DNA of 64,000 nt, from positions 1-64,000 of the forward strand of contig CALWXF010000001.1 of the NCBI GenBank assembly GCA_944385445.1. Reading direction: 5' to 3'. Of the stretch, positions 42,442-51,091 are shown one piece after another; within the stretch, counting starts at the first letter, position 1; each line of letters begins with the position of its first letter. Below the pieces are notes generated by a model. That model searched no databases. It worked only from the letters and a program-made list of their open reading frames with translations, and had not been told where the DNA came from. Both the position numbers and the translations under genes were made by a program. The DNA comes from an uncultured Oscillospiraceae bacterium (GTDB taxonomy: Bacteria; Bacillota; Clostridia; Oscillospirales; Oscillospiraceae).

Positions 42442-45400
42442 TTAGCTGCGCTCTTTGCGCCGCACCACCCACAGGGCGGCAGCGCCGGACAGAGCCAGAG
42501 CGGCGGCCCAGGGCAGCAGGGAGGCGGAGTCCCCGGTCTGGGGCACGTTCTCCGGCTTCTGGGTGGCCTCGGGCTTCTGAGAAGCCTCGGGTTTGTCGGT
42601 GGTCTGGGGCTTGTCGCTGGGCTGGGCCTCGCCTTCAGCGGTGAGGCCGTCCATGGCGGCATTCAGAGCGTCCACAGCGGCGTCCACGGTGTCCTGGTCG
42701 TCCTCGGTGAGGGTGTCATCGGCCAGCACAGCCTGGGCCTGGGCCAGAGCAGTGCGGAACACGGCCACGGACTGGGCGGTGTAGCCTTCCAGGTTGAGGT
42801 TCTCAGCCTTGTGAATGAGGTCTTCCAGGATGGACTTATCTGCCTTGAACCGCTGGGCCAGGATGGCATTCAGCAGAGCCTGGGCGGCGGTCTGTACGTC
42901 CTCCTCCATGGCATTGCCGTCGTCCATGACTTCATTGGCCTTGGCCAGAGCGTCCACCAGCTGCTGCCAGGTATCGGTGACGTACTTGTCGGCACTCTCT
43001 ACCATGCCCTCGGCCCGGGCAATGAGCAGTTCCAGCATGGTCTTGTCTCCCTTGGTGAAGCCCAGCATGTGGATGGCCTTCACCAGCTGGTCAAAGGCGG
43101 CGTCCACCTCAGCCTGAGTGGCGCTTTCCTTGTCCAGAACGGCCTTGGCGTTGTCCATAGCGGCCTGGAACTTCTCAGCCACAGTGGGGATGAGGTTGGA
43201 GGTGTCCTGCTCCAGGGCGTAGTGGTAGGCGTACTCCAGCAGGGACTTGTCCGCTTGGGCGGGGGTGTTGCTGTCGTCCATCCGGTCCAGCTGGAGATAG
43301 TCCAGATAGATGGTTTGGTTATTCTTGTGCTGCAATTTATTGATGTTTGTATCGTACCAGTTAGCGGTATCCTCGGCCACAATGCGAATGGTGTGAACGC
43401 CAGCATCCAGATTCAACGTCAGGTGGGTGCTTCTGGTCCAGTCGAAATACATTACGGGGAAGAGAAGGGTTCCCACATCTTCGCCGTCCACATAGACAGA
43501 GCGAATGGCACAGTAATCGCCACTGGGGGCATCGCCGCGGTTGGAATAGCAGACGCTGAGGGAATAGGTGCCTGCCTGTGCAACCTCCATCTCCACCACC
43601 AGATCGTGGGTGGAGTCCAAGTTAGCGTTGCTGATCACAGCACCCTGGCCGGAGAAGCCTTCTGTGCCTGTGTAGAACAGATTTTCCTGGTACACGCCAT
43701 CCTCTGCTTCCACTAGAACGGTGCTCCCTTCGGGCCGGATGGTGATGGGCTGGGACAACTCAGATTCAATGCCATCGGCGGCCACAGCCACCAGGCTGTA
43801 TACGCCATAGCGGGTGGTGTCGGGGGTGTAGCTGCCGCCGCTGACGGGGATGTACTCCTGACCGTTCCACAGTTTGTAGGTATAGCGGCTGTCTTCTTCC
43901 CAGGTGAATACGCCATTTTCATAGGTCATCACCGGCATATCCGGGCAAGCCACATAGTTGTAGTCACTGAGGTTGATGGGGCTGCGCACGCCGCTGTCTT
44001 CCACCACCAGCTCCAGGGTGTGCTCGCCGGTCAGGGTGGTGGGAAGCACATAATCTGTGCCCATTTCCACACCGTCCAACTTCACAGAGGTGAGGGTGTC
44101 ACCGGAGCCCCGGAGGGTGATGTCCAAGGTGGCGTCCCGGTAGGGGTAGTTGGTCAGGTGGAAGGGGCCGTCCATCCACTCAGGTACATAGGGACGGAAG
44201 ACGATGCCTTGTTCTGTGTACTCCATGCCGAAGAGAATGCGATAATACCCAGACAGAGTTCCGGCGATGGACCACAGCTGATTCCGGGAAGCCACGCCTT
44301 CACCGGTGGTGAAATTAATGACCTCATAGTTGGTCAGGGTCATGGCGCAGCCACGCAGGCAGGACTTCCAGATCTCTTCGGCCAACTGGTTGTTGCCCTC
44401 CTGGCCAGCGCCGATCATCAAGGTGGCTTCCCAGCCGGGCCACACGCCCCGGTTGTGGTAGATGGTACCAGCTTGACGACCATTCTTCTGAGGATAAACG
44501 GTGTCTGCTCCGTACAGCACCAGGGGGTAATTTTCCATGATGGCCTGGCACTGTTCCGGGTTGGCGATGCCATACATCACAGCGTAGCCATTGGAGATGA
44601 CGTCGTATTTATAAGCATCCGGCGCCCCCATGTAGTTGGGGTACTCCCAGGACACATACAGACCTCTCTCCTCATCCCAGAAGTGTTCGTTGACACGCTG
44701 GACCAAGTCTGCCTTTCGCTGCTGCCACATGGACACCACGTCGTCCCCATAGCCCAGGATATCCGCAGAACGGGCCATGATTTCATAGACCTGGCAATAG
44801 ATGATGTTGACGATGGAGGATTTGGACTCGGCAATGTTGGCCAAGCTGTCCTGGGCATGTTCGCTCATCCAGTCAGGATAGGTCTTATCCCGGTGATCCA
44901 GTCCGCCGGTCTCACCCTTAAACAATCCGGTTTCAGGATCGTAGGCCACATGGAGATCCTGCTGGATGGTATGTTGGGTGTAGGGATAGAATTCTTCCAG
45001 AAGTTCCACGTCTCCGGTGGTGAGATACTGTTCCCAGATGGATAGAGCTGTGATGATTCGATCCACAGAGACGGGGTAAGAGCCGCCGGTACCGGTGTCC
45101 TGCTGATAGACGGGGTGATCGGTATCGGTTCCCACCAGCTTTTCCAAGGCGCAGTTCTTGGACTCCTGGGGATAGATCCAGGCCAGAGAGTACTGCACCG
45201 ACATGGCAGTGTCTCGGGTCCAGACATAGTTCCAGTTGGTACCTGTGTTGAAAACGGGGCCATATTTCCCGTCAAAGGTGTTCTCGAAGGTCTCCTCCAT
45301 GGTGCGGTTGTAAACCGCCTCGATGATGGGCATGTTGGGGGCCTCGAAGATGGGCTTGGAGGAGATGTCCTGTTTCAGCGTCCAGGTCTGGTCCACGCCG

Positions 45401-47943
45401 CCATAGTTGGTGGTGATGGAGGTGCCGTCGTTGGAGATGGCACGGTAGCCGGTGTCATCCACCCGGTTTGCACCAATGGTGTACCAGCGTTGGGCAGGGG
45501 TCAAAATCCAGTTGGCGCTGTGCCAGTGGCTCTGGGCTCCAGAGATCTCCACCCGGCCCGTTTCGTTTTCCATGTGCAGCGTGGTGCTGGAGTCGGTGGC
45601 ATTGGTAATGGAAACGGCAGAAGTACCGCTGACGTGGGTAATGACCCACGCCGCTTCGGGCTTTTGGGCATCCTGGCTGGTGCCGCAGACCACCCGGCTG
45701 TCCCCTTGATCCAGCAGCAGGTATCCGCCGGACTGGACGTGGCGGATGTGGTAGGTATCCCCGCCGGCCATGGGGATCACATCAAAGGCGGTGGCCTCTT
45801 TGTCCGCCTCACTCATGCCGTTGGAAGAGACATAGCCCAGGGTACCATCCTCCAGGATGGCAAAGACCTTGTCCGAGTTTTCATTCCAGCGGCACTGAAT
45901 CTGCACCCCGGTGTACTCGGTGGCGGTAGAGGTGGCTTGGGAGCCCGGAATGACCACGGCGTCTACAGACCACGCATCCACGCCTTCTGCCGAGAAGGTG
46001 ATGAATTCCGAGCGGATGGGCTGCTCAAAGGTCCATTCTGCCCGGCGCAGCTGATCCTGGCTGATGGGGGCCGAGATGGTTTGGGTGGAGCCGTCGCTGA
46101 AGGTCAGGGTTGCGTTGAGGGTCTCGCCAAGAGAAGCGGGCAACCCATAGAGGAAGATGGACTGGAACTCCGTAGCCTGGTCGAAGCTTATCTGCAGCTT
46201 TGAGCCGGCAGTGGTGAAGCCACCCAGCAGCTGGTCCATGGGCTGGAAGCCGTCTTTGGTGGATGCATAGGCCTGGAGGGCACAGTCTGTCACTTCAGAT
46301 GCACCAAACTCACCGTGGAGTTCCATCTCCCACACAGAGCCTTGGTTCTCAGTGGGTTCAAACCGGGCCCAGTAGATCTGGGAATTTTCGCCCAGGCTGA
46401 CTTCGGTGCCCTGGGGGGTGGGGGTCACGTCGGGAATGATGGAACCATCACTGCATACCAGTGTGCCGGTGATGCCGTCTCCAAACAGCACCGCTTTGTG
46501 GACTTGGTAGGAGCGGTCAAAGCGAATACCAACAAACCGGTTTGCCTCTGCGGGGGTCCACACAGCCTGGTTGTCGTCGGTAATGCCGTCGTTGATGTAG
46601 GCGGCCTGGGAAGAACCGGACTGATCAAACCCCACGCCATCCCAGGCAATGTTGCTCATGGGTGACAGATAGGTCAAAGTGAAATCGGCCAGATTCCACC
46701 CCTCATAGTCGGCCATAAAGGTCAATCTCTGCTGGCCGGCTACCAGCCGCACCTTGGTGGAGACCTCTTGATAGGTCTGCCATCCGCCCGTTACAGGGAC
46801 AGACACCACGGATGCGCCGGTCTGCTGGGTTACGATGCGCACGCCGCGCTCTGCGCCCACGTCGTTGCCACAGGCCACCCGCAAAGTGATCTCATACACG
46901 CCTGCGTCCTGTACCGAGAGAGGATAGTCAAACCAATCGCCGTCATCCACATTGCCCACGTTGTTGGGTTCGTTGACAATACCGGCACCCTGTTCCCACT
47001 GGGTGGCCGGGATGGTGACGGGGGTGTCTGCACTGACGGTGTAGCTTCCGGTGTGCTCCAGCGGAGACACCTCCAGATAGTCCAGATTCCAGGTGTTTTT
47101 CTGGTTGTGGATCACCACATGGTGATAACCGGGCTCCAGTTCCACTGCAGTACCGGCCAGAATATAGTTCTGCCAGTCCTCTGTGGTGGGGAAGGTCATA
47201 TCATAGGAGGTTCCGTCTACTTCCAGGCGGTAGGAGCCTCCGTCCTGAATGGTGGATACTCCTGCGCAAAAACGATACAGCCCGGACTGTGTGGCATACA
47301 CTCCGAATTCCACACGGTCACCCGCATCAAAGTCGCCGATATATCGGCCTGCACTGGCCGAAGGGCTCTCCAGGATCTTGGCGCCCTGCTGATCGACATA
47401 TGCTTCCGCTTCGTAACGATGGGCGTGCTCTTTAGAAATGTAGCTTTCCGCCCCTGTGAGTACCAGACAGTCCAGGTTCCAAGTGGCTCCCGTATTGGAC
47501 ACCGTCAAGGTGTGATCCCCTTCTTCCAGTGTCACAAGGGCCCGGGTATAGGTGTATGTCTGCCAATCTCCGGAGTTGGGAATGGTGAGCTCAGCCATAG
47601 GGGTGTCGTTGAGCAGGATTTGGGCGGCACCACCATCCTGGATGGTGCCAGTGCGTACCAATACCTGATATTTCCCGGATTCAGACACATGAATGGGGAA
47701 GGACGCCTGGCTTCCCTCATAAAAGTCTCCCACATATCCGGTGCCAGAGTAGCTGGTGCCATTGGTAAGGATTTTACCGCCGGACAGCTGGGCTTGTTCC
47801 GCCTCCAGGTTGACGGTCTGTCCTAGTGATAAGGAGTGGTTTGGAGCGGCGTTGGCAGGCGCTACAGCGGCGGCCCAAGGCACCAGGCCCAAGGTTATGG
47901 CCCCTGCCAGGCAGGTTGACAAAACTCTCTGTCGTGCTTTCAT
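42442..47943 (-). CDS. Wall-anchored multidomain (alpha/alpha)6 glycosidase
   Basis: A 1,833-aa exported protein, RBS AAGGAGG, signal peptide about 1-32. Two to three CBM6/CBM35-like modules (about 38-165, 172-295, 310-430; VNLEAEQAQL, RYEAEAYVDQQG) are followed by beta-sandwich domains and a possible beta-trefoil (700-870). The catalytic six-hairpin domain spans about 870-1290 (NWNYVWTRDTAMSVQYSL at about 905, then GSYPVSVDRIITAL, GLDHRDKTYPDWM). An Ig-like region, a further CBM6-like module (about 1405-1545; VEAEDGVYQENL), FIVAR stalk repeats (1555-1770), VPQTGD near 1799 and a basic tail complete it. The catalytic part recalls GH15/GH63/debranching-type enzymes; the exact family and substrate are not established. 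It is probably cotranscribed with the ROK gene upstream. Confidence 0.82.
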   Translation of the reverse strand: MKARQRVLSTCLAGAITLGLVPWAAAVAPANAAPNHSLSLGQTVNLEAEQAQLSGGKILTNGTSYSGTGYVGDFYEGSQASFPIHVSESGKYQVLVRTGTIQDGGAAQILLNDTPMAELTIPNSGDWQTYTYTRALVTLEEGDHTLTVSNTGATWNLDCLVLTGAESYISKEHAHRYEAEAYVDQQGAKILESPSASAGRYIGDFDAGDRVEFGVYATQSGLYRFCAGVSTIQDGGSYRLEVDGTSYDMTFPTTEDWQNYILAGTAVELEPGYHHVVIHNQKNTWNLDYLEVSPLEHTGSYTVSADTPVTIPATQWEQGAGIVNEPNNVGNVDDGDWFDYPLSVQDAGVYEITLRVACGNDVGAERGVRIVTQQTGASVVSVPVTGGWQTYQEVSTKVRLVAGQQRLTFMADYEGWNLADFTLTYLSPMSNIAWDGVGFDQSGSSQAAYINDGITDDNQAVWTPAEANRFVGIRFDRSYQVHKAVLFGDGITGTLVCSDGSIIPDVTPTPQGTEVSLGENSQIYWARFEPTENQGSVWEMELHGEFGASEVTDCALQAYASTKDGFQPMDQLLGGFTTAGSKLQISFDQATEFQSIFLYGLPASLGETLNATLTFSDGSTQTISAPISQDQLRRAEWTFEQPIRSEFITFSAEGVDAWSVDAVVIPGSQATSTATEYTGVQIQCRWNENSDKVFAILEDGTLGYVSSNGMSEADKEATAFDVIPMAGGDTYHIRHVQSGGYLLLDQGDSRVVCGTSQDAQKPEAAWVITHVSGTSAVSITNATDSSTTLHMENETGRVEISGAQSHWHSANWILTPAQRWYTIGANRVDDTGYRAISNDGTSITTNYGGVDQTWTLKQDISSKPIFEAPNMPIIEAVYNRTMEETFENTFDGKYGPVFNTGTNWNYVWTRDTAMSVQYSLAWIYPQESKNCALEKLVGTDTDHPVYQQDTGTGGSYPVSVDRIITALSIWEQYLTTGDVELLEEFYPYTQHTIQQDLHVAYDPETGLFKGETGGLDHRDKTYPDWMSEHAQDSLANIAESKSSIVNIIYCQVYEIMARSADILGYGDDVVSMWQQRKADLVQRVNEHFWDEERGLYVSWEYPNYMGAPDAYKYDVISNGYAVMYGIANPEQCQAIMENYPLVLYGADTVYPQKNGRQAGTIYHNRGVWPGWEATLMIGAGQEGNNQLAEEIWKSCLRGCAMTLTNYEVINFTTGEGVASRNQLWSIAGTLSGYYRILFGMEYTEQGIVFRPYVPEWMDGPFHLTNYPYRDATLDITLRGSGDTLTSVKLDGVEMGTDYVLPTTLTGEHTLELVVEDSGVRSPINLSDYNYVACPDMPVMTYENGVFTWEEDSRYTYKLWNGQEYIPVSGGSYTPDTTRYGVYSLVAVAADGIESELSQPITIRPEGSTVLVEAEDGVYQENLFYTGTEGFSGQGAVISNANLDSTHDLVVEMEVAQAGTYSLSVCYSNRGDAPSGDYCAIRSVYVDGEDVGTLLFPVMYFDWTRSTHLTLNLDAGVHTIRIVAEDTANWYDTNINKLQHKNNQTIYLDYLQLDRMDDSNTPAQADKSLLEYAYHYALEQDTSNLIPTVAEKFQAAMDNAKAVLDKESATQAEVDAAFDQLVKAIHMLGFTKGDKTMLELLIARAEGMVESADKYVTDTWQQLVDALAKANEVMDDGNAMEEDVQTAAQALLNAILAQRFKADKSILEDLIHKAENLNLEGYTAQSVAVFRTALAQAQAVLADDTLTEDDQDTVDAAVDALNAAMDGLTAEGEAQPSDKPQTTDKPEASQKPEATQKPENVPQTGDSASLLPWAAALALSGAAALWVVRRKERS

Positions 47944-48017
47944 AAATATCCTCCTTTTCGTCAGTTGAAAATGAAAATATATCGGATTGATTTGTATGAA
48001 TCCCTCCTTTATTTTGT

Positions 48018-49235
48018 TTAGAGCTCCGCATTGAGATAACCAAAGGGGTCTTGTAAAATAGAGCGGGCCGCCATGGCCGCCGCCCCCATGGCGATGGAGT
48101 TGTGCTCCATGGTGTCAATTTCAATGTGCAGCTCCGCCCAGATGGCGGGGCGCAGGCGGTCCTTCAGCTGGCGGCATATGGTGTCCATCAACACCTTGGG
48201 GGCCATTTGGGCCAGCTGGTCCCCGATGACGATGGTGCCCGGGTCGAACTGGTTGATGAGGCTGACAATGCCCACGGCCAGGTACTCGCAGTTTTTCCGG
48301 TACTCCTCCAGGGCCAGCGGGTCCTGGGCACGGATGGCGGCGGTGAGCTCCTGAGTGGAGAAGTTCTCTCCCAAGCAGCTGGATGCACCCTCTTGCAGCC
48401 GCTGCCTCACCCGTTTTTCCAGGGCCAGGGAGGAGCAGTACAGCTCCAGACAGCCCCGGTTGCCGCACTCGCATTTGGGGCCGTTGTAGTCGATGGAGGT
48501 GTGGCCGATCTCCCCGGCGATGCCCATGGCCCCCTGGACCAGCTCGCCGTCGAAGAGCAGGCCGCAGCCGATGCCCTGCCCGGCCACGATGTAGGCCAGA
48601 TTGCGCCGGGTGTCGTCCTCGGAGGAAAACCAGTACTGGGCGTAGGCGGCGGCGTTGGCGTCGTTGACCAGCAGCACCGGGATGTCAAAGGCATCCTGAA
48701 ACCGGGCGCTGATGGGGAAGCCGTCCCAGCCGATGCGGTTGGTGACAAACACCACTTCCCCCTCCCGCTGGAGATAGGGGCCTGGTACTGCCACCCCAAT
48801 GGCCATGATGCGGCTCTCGTGGTTTTCCTCGATCATGTGCTTGATGCTTCGCTCCATGTCCAGGATCAGCTCGTCCACCCCCAGGTGGGGGGGAATGCTC
48901 TGGCTCTGCACCTCGTACACTTCCCCGGAAAGCCCGATGCGCACCAGACTGTAGGAGGTACGGGTCACCATGACCCCGATGACCTGGTAGCGGTGTCCGT
49001 TGATGCGCAGGCCGATGGAGCGGTGGCCTTTGGTGCCGTTGAGAATCTCGGTCTCCACCACCAGCCCCGAGTCGATGAGCTCGCCGATGATGTTGGTAAT
49101 GGTGGCCCGCTTCAGGTTGGCCATCCGGGCCAGCTCCGCCCGGGAGCAGCACTGCTGACGGCGCAGAGAGTCGATCACCAGGGCGCGGTTGAGTTTGAGT
49201 TGTTTGGCGTGGTTGATTCCACTGGTGACTGACAT
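48018..49235 (-). CDS. ROK family transcriptional repressor
   Basis: A 405-aa regulator of the NagC/XylR type. An N-terminal winged helix (CSRAELARMANLKRATITNIIGELIDSGLV) is followed by the ROK sugar-kinase fold with AIGVAVPGP, GEIGHTSI and the zinc motif CECGNRGCLE. It has GAAGGGGA before ATG. It lies 75 nt upstream of the six-hairpin glycosidase on the same strand without a terminator between, so it most likely controls that gene and itself in response to a released sugar. Confidence 0.9.
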   Translation of the reverse strand: MSVTSGINHAKQLKLNRALVIDSLRRQQCCSRAELARMANLKRATITNIIGELIDSGLVVETEILNGTKGHRSIGLRINGHRYQVIGVMVTRTSYSLVRIGLSGEVYEVQSQSIPPHLGVDELILDMERSIKHMIEENHESRIMAIGVAVPGPYLQREGEVVFVTNRIGWDGFPISARFQDAFDIPVLLVNDANAAAYAQYWFSSEDDTRRNLAYIVAGQGIGCGLLFDGELVQGAMGIAGEIGHTSIDYNGPKCECGNRGCLELYCSSLALEKRVRQRLQEGASSCLGENFSTQELTAAIRAQDPLALEEYRKNCEYLAVGIVSLINQFDPGTIVIGDQLAQMAPKVLMDTICRQLKDRLRPAIWAELHIEIDTMEHNSIAMGAAAMAARSILQDPFGYLNAEL

Positions 49236-49285
49236 AGGCAGGTCCCCTTCTCATATGGAGTATCAGCAATCTCGCTATGTTTCGC

Positions 49286-49320
49286 ATGATATCATAGGGT
49301 CATTTTTGTGTCAAATGACA
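49286..49320 (-). promoter_or_regulatory. Promoter of the ROK-glycosidase operon with a palindrome at the -35
   Basis: TTGACA (49314-49309), 17 nt, TATCAT (49291-49286). The -35 lies within TGTCATTTGACA (49309-49320), a perfect inverted repeat that may be an operator. Confidence 0.75.
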
Positions 49321-49355
49321 CCAAAAGCGTAAAAAATGCACAAAACTATCAGAAA

Positions 49356-49470
49356 TGAACAAAATTCACCGGTGCAATTTGAACACAGACACGCAAGATA
49401 CAGTTTTTTACTTTGTCAATTAAATGAACAATATAATTTTCCGACAACTATTCGAGGAGTGAACAAATTT
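49356..49470. promoter_or_regulatory. Cluster of TGAACA motifs upstream of the ROK promoter
   Basis: TGAACAAAATT (49356), TTGAACAC (49379), TGAACAATATAATT (49425) and TGAACAAATTT (49460) lie in an AT-rich stretch. They could be repeated binding sites; no further gene is seen in the 49236-49724 gap, which otherwise holds small hairpins (CCTGTC-AA-GACAGG near 49510; CATAAAAC-TGCT-GTTTTATG near 49550). Confidence 0.4.
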
Positions 49471-49666
49471 ACGCAGTGTTTTTCTCTACTTTGCTGAAAG
49501 AAAAATAATGCCTGTCAAGACAGGGCGAGGAGACCAAAAAGGAGCGCATAAAACTGCTGTTTTATGTAATTTTAAGCTAATAAAGGATAAATCTGGCCAA
49601 AATAGGTGGAAATGCTCTGGGCTTCTAGGAGGCAATGGTTGCGAAAATTTGCGGGAAAGGGTGGCC

Positions 49667-49695
49667 TTGCGGGAATGGTGGCGCTTTGGTAGAAT
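49667..49695 (+). promoter_or_regulatory. Likely promoter of the Nudix operon
   Basis: TTGCGG (49667-49672), 17 nt, TAGAAT (49690-49695). Confidence 0.4.
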
Positions 49696-49724
49696 AAAGA
49701 AAAAGAAAATGGGAGGGAACCGGG

Positions 49725-50159
49725 ATGCAAGTGAACTTTTATGAGAAGGTGGACGACCATTTGCTGCGATTTGCGGTGATTGTGGCACGGCACAGGGGAA
49801 AGTGGGTGTTCTGTAAGCACCGGGAGCGGGACACCTATGAGCTGCCCGGGGGACACCGGGAGCCGGGGGAGAGCATTCTGGAGGCCGCCAGAAGAGAGCT
49901 CCAGGAGGAGACGGGAGCGGCGGCCTTTTCCATACGCCCGGTGTGTGTGTACTCGGTGATCGGCAAAAACCGGGTCAATCAGTCGGGAGAGGAGTGCCAC
50001 GGGATGCTGTATGCCGCTGAAATTGAGACCTTTCAGGGAGAGCTGCACAGCGAGATGGAGCGGGTGCTGCTGTTGGACCAGCTGCCCACCCGGTGGACCT
50101 ATCCCGAAATCCAGCCGTTGTTGGTGGAGGAGTATGTAAGAAGGAAGAATAACATATGA
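49725..50159 (+). CDS. Nudix hydrolase
   Basis: A 144-aa cytosolic pyrophosphohydrolase. The Nudix box is complete: GGHREPGESILEAARRELQ then EETGA, giving the GX5EX7REUXEEXGU pattern. Such enzymes hydrolyse nucleoside diphosphate derivatives; the substrate is not evident. GGGAGGGA precedes ATG. Its stop overlaps the next start as ATGA. Confidence 0.9.
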   Translation: MQVNFYEKVDDHLLRFAVIVARHRGKWVFCKHRERDTYELPGGHREPGESILEAARRELQEETGAAAFSIRPVCVYSVIGKNRVNQSGEECHGMLYAAEIETFQGELHSEMERVLLLDQLPTRWTYPEIQPLLVEEYVRRKNNI

Positions 50160-50506
50160 ATGAAGAGTTTTGGACCATGTTAGAGGATTTGGTGGAGCAG
50201 TCAGAAGTGGTCATTGATCGCCCAAAAGGTTCGGCACACCCCCAATTTCCCCACACGATCTATCCGGTAGACTACGGCTATTTGCAACACACCACCTCCA
50301 TGGACGGGGAAGGCATTGACGTATGGGTGGGAACGGCGCCGGAGCAGACCGTGGACGCCATTGTGTGCGTGGTGGATGCGTGGAAGCGGGATTCGGAGAT
50401 GAAGATTCTGATTGGATGCACCCAGCAGGAACATGATTTGATCTATGGGTTCCACAACCGTTCCCAGTATATGAAAGGTATTTTGATTCCCAGAGAAAGG
50501 ATATAG
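50156..50506 (+). CDS. Inorganic-pyrophosphatase-like small protein
   Basis: A 116-aa protein resembling a truncated family I soluble pyrophosphatase: VVIDRPKGSAHPQFPHTIYPVDYGYL and GEGIDVWVG correspond to the strand with conserved Tyr and the first Asp cluster. It is shorter than the usual 170-180 aa and has V-W in place of part of the D-x-D-P-x-D metal site, so true pyrophosphatase activity is doubtful. It is translationally coupled to the Nudix gene, which would release pyrophosphate or monophosphates. Confidence 0.7.
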   Translation: MNEEFWTMLEDLVEQSEVVIDRPKGSAHPQFPHTIYPVDYGYLQHTTSMDGEGIDVWVGTAPEQTVDAIVCVVDAWKRDSEMKILIGCTQQEHDLIYGFHNRSQYMKGILIPRERI

Positions 50507-50510
50507 AACC

Positions 50511-50993
50511 ATGCATTTGGACACACCACGGCTGACCATCCGCAACTTTATACCGGAGGATGCCGCCGACTTGCAGGAGATTCTGGGCGATGCCCAGACC
50601 ATGGAGTACAGTGAGCCACCCTACGACCTGGAGAGGACAAAGCAATTTCTGGCCTCCTTTTGCATTGACCGGGGCGGCGGAGTGGCAGCGGTGAACAGGG
50701 AGACAAACAAGGTGATCGGGTACATCCTGTTTCATCAAATCCAGCCTGGAGAGTATGAGTTGGGCTGGTTTTTCAATCGGCAGTTTTGGCGGCAAGGTTA
50801 CGCCTTTGAAGCCTGCCACGCTGTGATCCAGTACGCTTTTGACACCCTGGGCGCAAAAAAGATCTTTTCAGAGACCATTGACGGGGTAAAATCGGTTGCC
50901 CTTATGGAGAAGCTGGGGATGAAATTGGAGGAAGTTCAGCGGGACCCGGAGCACGGCTGGCAGTGGTACGTCTATGGGATACACAGGGAGTAG
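50511..50993 (+). CDS. GNAT family N-acetyltransferase (RimJ/RimL type)
   Basis: A 160-aa acetyl-CoA-dependent transferase: an N-terminal LDTPRLTIRNF, the acetyl-CoA loop in FNRQFWRQGYAFEAC and the C-terminal SVALMEKLGMKLEE. The substrate may be ribosomal-protein N-termini, an antibiotic or a metabolite. It lies 4 nt after the PPase-like gene with AGAAAGGA, third gene of the operon. Confidence 0.88.
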   Translation: MHLDTPRLTIRNFIPEDAADLQEILGDAQTMEYSEPPYDLERTKQFLASFCIDRGGGVAAVNRETNKVIGYILFHQIQPGEYELGWFFNRQFWRQGYAFEACHAVIQYAFDTLGAKKIFSETIDGVKSVALMEKLGMKLEEVQRDPEHGWQWYVYGIHRE

Positions 50994-51030
50994 ACCGTGT
51001 TTCCACGCTGATGCAATAAATTTATGAATA

Positions 51031-51075
51031 AACATGGCCTGTTGCGGCGCAATCACGCTGCAACAGGCCATGTTG
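51031..51075. terminator. Bidirectional terminator at 51.05 kb
   Basis: AACATGGCCTGTTGC / GCAACAGGCCATGTT, a 15-bp perfect stem that separates the convergent GNAT and transglutaminase genes. Confidence 0.8.
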
Positions 51076-51091
51076 GCATGTATAGAAGTTT

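Noticed and set aside
42418-43716. 432-codon plus-strand frame over the glycosidase tail
   Set aside because: Leu/Gly/Val-rich shadow of the FIVAR repeats.
49508-49744. 78-aa frame before the Nudix gene
   Set aside because: No RBS, crosses the promoter and RBS of the Nudix gene, composition unlike a protein.
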